Assembly (NCBI GenBank): GCA_016946835.1
Contig: JACVTC010000027.1
Span: forward strand, 357,501-377,500
Direction: 5' to 3'
Source of the DNA: Neocallimastix lanati (nom. inval.)
Lineage: Eukaryota; Neocallimastigomycota; Neocallimastigomycetes; Neocallimastigales; Neocallimastigaceae
Length of the DNA stretch: 20,000 bases
In this document: in pieces, positions 1-8,645 of the stretch
Position numbering within the stretch: the stretch's first letter is position 1
Layout: each line of letters begins with the position of its first letter
Translations under genes and position numbers: made by a program
The notes under the pieces: generated by a model
Seen by the model: the letters and a program-made list of their open reading frames with translations, nothing else
What the model was told of the DNA's origin: nothing
Databases searched by the model: none

Positions 1-1
1 T

Positions 2-35
<34 letters not shown>

Positions 36-36
36 T
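1..36. repeat. (TAA)n microsatellite in SWD1 intron
   Basis: About eleven TAA units run from the left edge to just before the predicted donor of the 43-143 exon. They lie in the next intron of the SWD1 gene, which continues off the window. Confidence 0.9.
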
Positions 37-42
37 ATTTAC

Positions 43-258
43 AGTGAGATCCACTAAAGATTTTTGTGAACCTTCTAATATTTTTATTAAATTTCCATCT
101 TCTCTATCCCATATATATATTTTATAAGGTTTTGTATCTGCAGCTAATTATATAGTAAAAAAAAATAACAATAACAATACATTTGTATAAATATATATAT
201 AATAAAATATAATATTAATTAAATAATCATAAAAATGGGAATTTTTTATTTAATTTAT

Positions 259-298
<40 letters not shown>

Positions 299-981
299 TA
301 TTTTTATTTTTTTTTTTTTTTATTTTTATTTTTATTTTATTTTATTTTTTATTTTATTTTATTTTATTTTATTTTATTTTATTTTATTTTATTTTATTTT
401 ATTTTATTTTATTTTATTTTATTTTATTTTATTTTATTTTATTTTATTTTATTTTATTTTATTTTATTTTATTTTATTTTATTTTATTTTATTTTATTTT
501 ATTTTATTTTATTTTATTTTATTTTATTTTATTTTATTTTTAAATTATTAAAATCTATCATAATTAAATATTCGTATATATATATACGTATATATATATT
601 TACCTCCTATGACATATTCTGAATTTGGACTAAAACAACATTGAACCCATTGAATTTGATTGACAGGATCTTGAAATTTATGTTGTTGTTCAATTTCACC
701 ATTCTCTTGTATTGCAAATACTCGTATCTGTCGATCACTTGAATTCACTAATAAGTCTCTGTATAAATTTAAAGTATTAAAAATATTTAGGTAAATAAAT
801 AAATAAAAAAAAGGTATGATTCCTAATTATTGGTTTTGTACATACTTTCCTTTCCTACTTATATGTATATTTTTAATTGTTGAACTTCCTGTGTTTATTT
901 TCAATGATTCAATTGACTTTATTTGTATATATAGTATATTATAAAAATATTATAATCAATTATAAAATGATTTAGTAAAAT

Positions 982-1027
<46 letters not shown>

Positions 1028-1410
1028 AATAAATAAATAACCAATAAATAAATAAATAAACAAATAAATAAAAATATAAATAAATAATTATATATATTTG
1101 TTTGTTATATATACTATTATTACTATATATATATATATATAGTAATAGAAATATATAATAATAAACAAAAATAGTAGTAAATATCATTTTCATTATTTTA
1201 CCATATTATTATGAACATCATAAACATATATATTTCCTTTAGATGAACCAAAATATATTTTTTCTCCATCTCGTGAAAAACATGCTAAATAATCTGTTCT
1301 ATTTTAAATAATATATATATATAATAATTATTTATTTATTAAATAATTAATAGCATTTTATAAATAATATGGATTAATATAACATTTATATTTATAATTT
1401 CTTATTGTTA

Positions 1411-1497
<87 letters not shown>

Positions 1498-1517
1498 CTT
1501 TATTTCTTTTTGTTCAT

Positions 1518-1554
<37 letters not shown>

Positions 1555-3605
1555 TTTATTTTATTCTTTATTATTTGAATATATTTAATTATTTTAAAAT
1601 TTATAATATTATAATTACTTTGCCGCTATTTCTTCTCTATCAATTCTAACAAGTTTCCTTTCTTCTTCGATTTCATTTTCTAAATTTACAAGATAGGGTA
1701 AATGTTTTTGAGGACATACAAGTATTAAAGTTCTTATAATAGTAATTTTATTTTCGTTGAATATATGTATATAATAAAAATGTGAAAAGCAAAAAAAAAA
1801 AAAAAATTTTTTTTTTGATTAATATCATCAATTTATATTATTATATATAAATTTATAAAAATATTAAATGTGATTCTAATATTTTTAGTTAGCATATCAT
1901 TTTTTTTTTTTTTTTTTTTTTTTATAAAAAAAAAAAAAAAAAAAACTTTATAACACTATAAGAAAGTACTAATCAATATAAATTATAATATTATAATATA
2001 TATAATAATTATTTGTCCAGTTTAAGAAAGATTTATTAATAATGATATGTAATAATAAGTTATATTAAGAAAAATATTTATAAAATGTCATTTATTATTT
2101 TTATCATGTACATGTTAGCCATCTCATATGGTATTGAATATTCAATGAAATGTTTTTTTTTTTTTTTTAATTTATTTTTGCAACGCTTTATTAATTACAG
2201 TAATTCATTATCTCATATATCCAACTTTTATTTTATTTTATTTTTTTTTTTTTTTTTTTTTTTTTTTTGAAATACTATTGATTATTTTATAAATCTAATA
2301 AAAATTTCATTGCTTCATAATAAGAAAGTAATTTTAATTAAAAGTAATTCAGAGTTTCGAATTTTAAATTATAATATAATAATTATTCTTCTGTTGTACT
2401 TAAAATCATGATTAAATGGTTTAATTTCTACAATATTTCAATGATTTACTTTTATATATCATTATTAATCATAATAATTCATTGCTTCATGTAGAATCCA
2501 TTTTCCATTGAAATATTAAATTATTGTATTTATTTTTAATAAAAATCCATTATTACATACTGAAAAAAAAAAAAAATAATAATAATAATAAATAAATTTA
2601 ATTGTAATTAATATATAATTTTGAATTTATAATTATAGTTTAATTATAATAATTTAATTTTCTTATTTTAAAATTTAATATCTTATCAATTAGTTTAATT
2701 CTATAATATCAAAACTGTGTGATAAAAAAAATATAAATACATATTGAATTCGAATAAAAAAAAACTTTTAAAATTAATTTTCCCTCTTTTCTTTTTATTG
2801 TTAAAATACAGGTATTGATGATAAATTTTACTAATGTTGATAAAGTATATTATAGTATCCAGTCATTAACAAATAATTCCCATCTTTAATTTTTTTTTAT
2901 TAATATTTCATTCCATTTTTAAAGTTTTAATTCAAAATATTGCTTTTTATTTTCTTTCAAAGTTTTTTTTAAAAATGTTTAATTAATTTAATTACTTTTT
3001 TTTTGGATGAAAACATGCAAATTTTACTGGGGTATCAAACTTTAATTTACGAACTTGCTCTCCTGATATTGAATTCCATATTGTACAACTTTTATCTTTT
3101 GATGATGATAGTACAAAATTACTATCTCTTGACCAACTTTTATATTTTAATATATTATTTTTTTATTATTATTATTATTTTAAATATGTATATATATAAA
3201 ATATATTTCATTTAAATAAAAAATTAGTATATAATATGCTTTTATATATACACACTTATTTATATATATATATATTTTTTTAAATAATGAATAATTATTG
3301 ATTAGATGTTATATTGTTATTTATAATATTATTACCTTATAGAAGTTATTTTGTCCTCATGTCCTTTAAATTCTCTTATTATACTAGTGGTTTCAAAATC
3401 CCATATAAGACATTTACCATCTGAACATCCACCTGCTACATAATTTCCTCTTCTATTAAATGCACAAGTCAAAACATTTCCTCCATCTTCTAAATAATTT
3501 TTAACTATATCTGGTACTTCTTCTTGCTGAAAAGGATCTTATTATCAAAATTTATAATAAAATCATTTTTTTTTCATTATATATTTAATTGGTATTACAA
3601 AAAAA

Positions 3606-3637
<32 letters not shown>

Positions 3638-3715
3638 AAAAAAAAGTTATATATATACAATTTTAATTAATAATAATAATTTAATTTTATACATACCTAA
3701 TAATTCTAAATTCAT
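43..3715 (-). CDS. SWD1: Swd1/RBBP5-like WD40 subunit of COMPASS (Set1) histone H3K4 methyltransferase; 3' end off window
   Basis: I joined eight exons by hand on the minus strand: 3697-3715, 3336-3537, 2996-3136, 1619-1732, 1202-1298, 846-916, 604-758 and 43-143. All junctions are GT-AG, the phases agree throughout, and 300 codons are continuous. The protein begins MNLELLDPF, like RBBP5 (MNLELLESF) and yeast Swd1 (MNILLQDPF). Residues 29-54 (LTCAFNRRG...LIWDF), 75-95 (SWSRD...CTIWN), 123-128 (LILVCP), 212-229 (RKGKDLLVNSSDRQIRVF), 245-257 (DPVNQIQWVQCCF) and 276-289 (YIWDREDGNLIKIL) follow the RBBP5 propeller in order. In this family the propeller acts in the nucleus as a scaffold joining WDR5/Swd3, Ash2/Bre2 and the Set1 catalytic subunit. 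The C-terminal activation segment and WDR5-binding tail would lie beyond position 43, where the frame ends at phase 0 on a GTAAAT donor. The start ATG has an A-rich context (AAAAAAATG). Human RBBP5 is about 538 residues, so a little over half is visible. Identity is confident; exact splice sites are manual predictions. Confidence 0.93.
333..540. repeat. (ATTTT)n pentanucleotide array, about 200 bp
   Basis: The unit ATTTT is repeated about 40 times. It is nearly perfect from 351 to 540, and only the first 20 bases are irregular. It fills almost half of the 460-nt SWD1 intron 144-603, where the transcribed strand reads (AAAAT)n. It is preceded by an (AT)n run at about 263-294. The lack of interruptions suggests recent expansion. 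Confidence 0.95.
983..1023. repeat. Poly(T) tract of 41 bases
   Basis: An uninterrupted T run in the SWD1 intron 917-1201. It reads as poly(A) in the transcript sense. Confidence 0.95.
1411..1497. repeat. (TTA)n array followed by poly(T)
   Basis: About 28 TTA units lie in the SWD1 intron 1299-1618. A 33-base poly(T) run follows at 1520-1552. Together they make up over a third of the intron. Confidence 0.95.
1733..2995 (-). other. Unusually long (1263 nt) intron of the SWD1 gene
   Basis: This interval separates two exons whose protein sequence is continuous in the family (FHPKKK joined to TLILVCP), so it is an intron. The donor is GTAATT at 2995 and the acceptor TAAG ends at 1733. The other introns of the gene are 159, 199, 320, 285, 87 and 460 nt. 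It contains poly(T) and poly(A) tracts, a T24-AT-A20 hairpin at 1900-1945, and one short open minus-strand island near 2080-2150 (about 24 codons ending in TAA) with no match that I recognise. I see no transposon ends or target duplication. Confidence 0.8.
1900..1945. repeat. T24-AT-A20 homopolymer inverted repeat
   Basis: Twenty-four T are followed by AT and twenty A, giving a hairpin-capable homopolymer palindrome inside the long SWD1 intron. Similar T/A junctions recur at 15178-15214 and 16609-16643. Confidence 0.9.
3599..3645. repeat. A26-G-A20 tract in first SWD1 intron
   Basis: Two long A runs with a single G between them. In the gene's sense this is a poly(T) stretch in intron 1 (3538-3696), which could serve as a polypyrimidine tract, although it sits about 60 nt from the acceptor. 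Confidence 0.85.
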
Positions 3716-3871
3716 TTTTTTATATAAAAAAAAAATATATATATCTATATATATATAAAATTTGTTTAAATAAATAATAATAATTTACAAATAAAATAAA
3801 AAACTAAAAAAAAACTATTAAAACTAAAATTAAATTAAATATAGAGAATAGTATAATTTCTTTTTTTCAGG

Positions 3872-3908
<37 letters not shown>

Positions 3909-4172
3909 CTAATCTTAAAGATATTATAATTAATTCCCTTTTAATTAATATAATTATTTTTAATATAATAGTTTATGTCAATACTTATAAACTTAATATT
4001 ATAATTAAAATATATTATAATTTAAATATATCAAAAGTTATTATTAGTTGATTTAATTATTTAATCTTTTTTTTTTTTTTTTTTTTTTTTTTTATTTTAA
4101 TAAATTTTAATATTGATATTATGATAGTACTTAATTTTATTTTATTTTAATGATAATAATATGTACATGGAA
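3716..4172 (-). promoter_or_regulatory. SWD1 upstream region with a 35-base A:T tract
   Basis: This is the sequence immediately upstream of the SWD1 start codon on the minus strand. It includes A35 at 3872-3906 (T35 in gene sense) and a poly(T) run at about 4066-4093. Long dA:dT tracts are known nucleosome-excluding promoter elements in fungi. Because such tracts are also common elsewhere in this window, a promoter role is only inferred. No TATA box can be distinguished in this background. Confidence 0.35.
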
Positions 4173-4212
4173 TGTATGTATCAAATAATAAATACATAAA
4201 GAGATACATACA
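4173..4212. repeat. 10-bp perfect inverted repeat, 20-nt loop
   Basis: TGTATGTATC at 4173-4182 and its exact complement GATACATACA at 4203-4212. It is more complex than the surrounding AT background. No flanking duplication or coding sequence ties it to a transposon. Confidence 0.7.
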
Positions 4213-4379
4213 TCAAAGTATTTTTTTAATATTAAAATATATATATATATAGTTATTTATAATGAATAACTATATAAGTAGAAATTCTTTGTTTTCTTTT
4301 TTTAATTTAATTAAATAATAATTAATATTAAACATTGGCATATTATTATTATTATTTTTTTTAAAAAAAAAATTATAAA

Positions 4380-5060
4380 ACTAAATATAAATACTAATAT
4401 CAATGTTAATACTATTATAAAAATAGTTCAACTAATAATAAAATTATTATTAATATTATTATCATTAATTAAATAAGCAATCACAATAAGATGATTCAAC
4501 TAATAATACTAATACTATACTACTATTAATGATAACCCATACTGATACTATTAATATCAATATCATTAAAGTAATATTATCCTTATTACTACTTAAACTA
4601 ATAATATTAATAGTAATATTAATACTAATATGATTATTACTACTAATTATTACCAATATTAAAATAATTACTACTTCTTGATTATAAATAGTATTAATAC
4701 TAATACAGAAAGAAATGAACATCAAATACTATTATTATTTCTAATTGTAATTAATATTAATAAGTAGTAATTATAATTAATATTAATAAGTAGTAATTTC
4801 ATTAATATTAATAACAATTAAAAATAATGAGTAAAAATAATATTAGATATAATTAGTAGCAGTAATATCTATTAATTACTATTACTTATTGTGATTAATA
4901 TTAATACTATTGCTACTACTAATTAATATGGCTTATTGTGTAATTAATATTATTAGTATTATTAATTAAAAATTAGTTTTCCAAATTATTACTATCATTA
5001 ATAAAATTAATATTAAAACTATTACTACTATTAATTATCATTAACATTAGCACTCTCAAG
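4380..5060. repeat. Degenerate trinucleotide block (ATT/ACT/AAT-like), about 680 bp
   Basis: The stretch is built almost wholly from ATT, ATA, ACT, AAT and their complements, with hardly any homopolymer run, unlike the flanks. It looks like an old (TTA)n/(ACT)n array worn by point changes. It contains a 26-bp-period duplication at 4748-4798. An 86-codon minus frame (4465-4725) exists, but its composition follows the repeat and it is not called as a gene. Confidence 0.55.
4748..4798. repeat. 25-bp direct repeat, period 26
   Basis: Bases 4748-4772 and 4774-4798 are identical (both start TAATTAATATTAATAAG). This is a recent tandem duplication inside the degenerate trinucleotide block. Confidence 0.85.
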
Positions 5061-5858
5061 AATATAAAATCAATTCACTAAATAATATATTACTTGCTTG
5101 TTACCACCAGTAATATTAATAATAATACAATATTTAAAACCATTTATGGATTATTATTAGGTTTTATGAAATAATTCTAATATAAATATTTATATATATC
5201 TTTTATTAAAAACTATATATCCACAATATTTTATTAATACTTTTTCTTAAAAATAATTTTGAAAGCTACTAAAAAAGGAAAAATAGATATATACATATTT
5301 AATTTTAATTATAATGCATATATATGTATAATACATACTTTATAATTTTTTTTTTTTTTATTTTATGATGTAAAGAATTATATTATTATTATATTATTTT
5401 TAACTCTTTTTTTTTTTTTTTTGAAATATTTAAACTATTATAAATTAATTTTAAGTTGTGTAACTTTTTTGGTTTAAATAATTAAAAAAAGCAAACTTTC
5501 ATTTTAACAATGTTTTTTTTTTTCCTTTATTAATGATACACAAGAAAAAAAAAAGCTATAAAAGTAATGAATGATAAAATTGTAATTTTTAATATTAAAT
5601 AACATCTTTAACTTAAAAGAAGATATTAAAAATATTGTGGACTTTGAATGTCAAAAGATAATAATTAAAAGGTCAGAGTTGGAATGATTGATAAATAAAA
5701 TAGTTTGGTTACAATATGAAATAAAATAATAAAATTATTTATCCGTATATAATAACGTAATGAAGAAAATTAAGAGGAATAGGATAAAATTTTAGTAGTA
5801 TAAAATAAAAATAATAAAGATAATAGACTTGATAAAATGTATAGAAAAAAAAAAAAAA

Positions 5859-5889
<31 letters not shown>

Positions 5890-6023
5890 TAAATCAAAAA
5901 TTAATAAATCTTAAAATGATATAATAATACTTATAAAATATGAAAATAAAAAACAACTATATAACTTTTATTGTTAATATTATTTTTTATTGATTAAATA
6001 ATTATAATAAAAATTTTTATAAT

Positions 6024-6058
<35 letters not shown>

Positions 6059-6263
6059 AAAAAAAGATACTTTATTAATTTAATATTAAACTAATTTATA
6101 TTAATAAAAATAATAACTTGAGTAAAAAGAAATTTCTGTATTGATATGAATAACTAAGTGGAAAAGTAAAAGTCATCAAATACCATTTATAATTATTACT
6201 TTTAACATTTATATAAAGTGAAAATATAAAAATAAAGAATTAAACAAATAATTAAATAATAAT

Positions 6264-6265
<2 letters not shown>
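5061..6265. other. Low-complexity intergenic DNA
   Basis: Mostly A/T tracts, for example A runs at about 5845-5888 and an (AT)n run at about 6028-6054. No gene is supported. The only complex part is the plus-strand island at 5586-5838, listed separately. Confidence 0.6.
5586..5838 (+). pseudogene. Possible decayed coding fragment, unidentified
   Basis: One plus frame has 33 open codons (5586-5684; includes NLKEDIKNIVDFECQK and KRSELE) and then a TGA. It continues in the same frame past the stop with coding-like residues (KIVWLQYEIK, then two stops, then NYLSVYNNVMKKIKRNRIKF). Base use is richer in G than in the flanks. This resembles a gene fragment with a few nonsense changes. It matches no family I recognise, and an AT-rich background can produce such runs by chance. 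Confidence 0.2.
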
Positions 6266-6295
<30 letters not shown>

Positions 6296-6320
6296 TATTA
6301 TTTTATTTATTTATTTATAT
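6266..6320. repeat. (TTTA)n tetranucleotide array
   Basis: About a dozen TTTA/ATTT units in two blocks in the intergenic region, close to the 6360-6397 palindrome. Confidence 0.85.
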
Positions 6321-6359
6321 AATTATTATAATTATAATATTATATTTAATAATATATAT

Positions 6360-6397
<38 letters not shown>
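6360..6397. repeat. 38-bp perfect palindrome (TAA)n/(TTA)n
   Basis: The sequence is AAT repeated and then ATT repeated, with 19-base arms and no spacer. Such arms can extrude a cruciform and often arise at inverted microsatellite junctions. Confidence 0.9.
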
Positions 6398-6401
<4 letters not shown>

Positions 6402-6861
6402 ATTTTGTATATAAAATAATGTTTTAATTCTTAAATATTAGTGAATACTTTATAATTTATACGAAGCACTATAAAGTTTGTATTTTTTGTTTCATATGGA
6501 AAAATGTTTTTAAATAAATAAAATTTATGGAGATTTTTATATTCATTCATTTTGGAATATTTTATTTTTTTTTATTATTATTATGGGAAAAATTACAAAA
6601 AAAAAAAAAATACAATATATATATATATATATATATATAATATTTAATTATTCTAATTAACTAATATATCAAATTAAAATGTTTGGTTTAATCATTTTAA
6701 TTGTGTAAAGTTCTAGTTCAAGAATATCGTTATTGAAATCATTGATAATTCTTTTAATGATTTAAATCTTTAATTAAAATAGTCTTTATTATTCTTTTAT
6801 TTTATTTTTTTTTAATTACAAAAAATTTTATTTTTTTTTAATTGTAAAAACTCTTATTTTA

Positions 6862-6897
<36 letters not shown>

Positions 6898-7680
6898 CAT
6901 TTATAAATAAAAAAATATTTGTTATTTTTATTTTTTATTTTATTTTATTTTATTTTATTTTCTAAATTTTAATTTTATTTCATTTTACACCTTTTAACTA
7001 AATCAAAAAAAAATTTTTTTTTAATGAATTGAAATATTTTATATTTGAAAAAAAAAAAAAAAAAAAGTTGAAATTGTTTTTCTATAACTTTAAATTTATT
7101 ATTTTTTATTTATTGATTATTAATACTTTTTCCATCAGCAATAAAAAAGAAATTCGTAGCCTTTTTCTTATAATTTTTTAATATATTAATTTTAAAAAAA
7201 TTATCTTTAAATTTATTTAATTATTAATTATTTGTTCATTTAAATTTAACAAATGAAGATGTTCACTGCTTGTTTTATTCAATTTACTTAGCATCATATT
7301 TATTTAATTACTAATTATTTATTCATTTATTAATGTTTATTAAATCCAATATTTTCTATTTTTTTTATTTTTTATTTTATTTTTTGTTTTATTTTTTAAA
7401 ATTTGCTTTAATTTTTTTTTTGTTATCAATTAATTGAATGTTCAATATTTAGTAAATTATGACTATAATTCAATTATACCAATTATAATAATTAATAAAG
7501 TTTTATATATTTTTTTAAAAAAAAAATTATTTTTTAAACATAATTAGATTAAAATTATCACATTCCTCTTTTAAACTCTATCATTTTTATTAATTAATAA
7601 ATAATAATATATGAATTAATTATAAAAGCGTTGTGTTAATTTGAATTATAAACAATATTTAACATTAATATATAAATAAC
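6398..7680. other. Low-complexity intergenic DNA
   Basis: A/T tracts and short (TTA)n, (AT)n and (ATTTT)n arrays, for example at about 6619-6639, 6861-6897 and 6926-6960. Apart from the minus-strand island at 7110-7297 I see nothing resembling a gene. Confidence 0.6.
7110..7297 (-). pseudogene. Possible frameshifted coding relic, unidentified
   Basis: On the minus strand an ATG at 7297 opens 26 codons (MMLSKLNKTSSEHLHLLNLN...). A second frame, offset by one step, overlaps its end and stays open for 36 codons to a TAA at 7110-7112 (LNKFKDNFFKINILKN, then KKKATNFFFIADGKSINNQ). The two together read like one protein segment broken by a frameshift. The unusual GGCTACGAATTTC stretch is the most complex DNA for several hundred bases. 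No family is recognised, and chance cannot be excluded. Confidence 0.2.
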
Positions 7681-8030
7681 AAATTAATAATAATTAATAA
7701 TAATAAATAATAATTAATAATTAATAGATAATAAATAATAAATAATAAATAATAAATAAATAATAATTGATATTAAATAAATAATAAATAATAAATAATA
7801 AATAAATAATAATTGATATTAAATAAATAATAAATAATAAATAATTAATAATAAATAATAAATAATTAAAATAAATAATAAATAATAAATAATAAATAAA
7901 TAATAAATAATAAATAATTAAATAATTAAATAATTAAATAATAAAGAATGGATGATAAATAATTGAATAATTAAATAATTAAATAATAAGCAACAAATAA
8001 CAAATAATAACTAATGAATAATAATTAATA
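7680..8030. repeat. TAAATAATAA minisatellite with a 46-bp higher-order unit
   Basis: About 350 bases are built of AATAAATAATAA variants. A longer unit carrying the marker AATTGATATT occurs at 7765-7774 and 7811-7820, giving a 46-bp period for at least two copies. It ends in a (AATAATT)n-like section. Confidence 0.85.
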
Positions 8031-8127
8031 AATTTTTAGTTTATTCCATTTCAGAAATAATTATAATTAATTGTTTTAACTAAATTAATATAATAAAAGT
8101 ACAATTATGTAATATAATAATTTATAA

Positions 8128-8238
8128 CAGGATTTATTATTTAATAAATATTTTGTAGGTAATGTGATGGCATTTCATGAACCAGAAAAATTAGATATGC
8201 CTTATATGACTTTATTCATATATATATTAAATATATAA
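8128..8238 (+). other. Isolated exon-like segment, possibly a terminal exon or gene remnant
   Basis: A plus frame of 36 codons runs from just after an in-frame TAA to a TAA at 8236-8238, starting at a good acceptor-like TTTATAACAG. The residues include FNKYFVGNVMAFHEPEK and LDMPYMTL, which look like real protein rather than AT noise. No GT donor occurs after 8166 before the stop, so if real it is a last exon. No other exons of the same gene were found upstream. The function is not recognised, and the minus strand is also partly open here. Confidence 0.3.
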
Positions 8239-8284
8239 ATATTTTTGCTTTTTTTTTTTTTCATTTAGTATGTATAAATAGTAA

Positions 8285-8645
8285 TAAATATATATATATA
8301 AATAAACAAATAAACAAATAAATACAAATAAATAAATAAATAAATACAAATAAATAAATAAATATATATATAAATAAACAAATAAACAAATAAATACAAA
8401 TAAATAAATAAATAAATACAAATAAATAAATAAATATATATATAAATAAACAAATAAATGCAAATAAATAAATAAATGCAAACAAATAAATAAATAAATA
8501 AAAACAAATAAATAAATAAATAAAAACATAAATATATAAATAAAAACAAATAAATAAATAAATAAAAACATAAATATATAAATAAATGTATAAATAAATA
8601 CAAATAAATAAATACAAATAAAGAAATAAATAAATAAATACAAAC
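8285..8645. repeat. AAATAAACAAATAA-type minisatellite, about 71-72-bp period
   Basis: The marker AATAAACAAA recurs at 8301, 8372 and 8444, giving a 71-72 bp unit built from TAAA/CAAA tetramers. Further degraded units run to about 8645. On the minus strand (TTTA)n contains no stop, so all three minus frames stay open for 112-149 codons of F/I/Y/L. Those frames are artefacts of the repeat and not genes. Confidence 0.9.

Noticed and set aside
972-1193. 73-codon minus-strand ORF rich in Tyr, Ile and Lys
   Set aside because: It runs through (TAAA)n-like and T41 sequence inside a SWD1 intron and is not coding.
2085-2270. 61-codon plus-strand ORF
   Set aside because: It lies antisense in the long SWD1 intron and is largely poly-Phe from T runs.
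3003-3215. 70-codon plus-strand ORF
   Set aside because: It is the antisense shadow of the SWD1 exon 2996-3136 continuing into an intron.
4173-4212. 10-bp inverted repeat as terminal repeats of a MITE
   Set aside because: The arms are only 20 bases apart and there is no flanking target duplication, so a simple hairpin is the better reading.
4465-4725. 86-codon minus-strand hydrophobic ORF
   Set aside because: Its composition follows the degenerate ATT/ACT triplet block. No start context, splice sites or recognisable motif support it.
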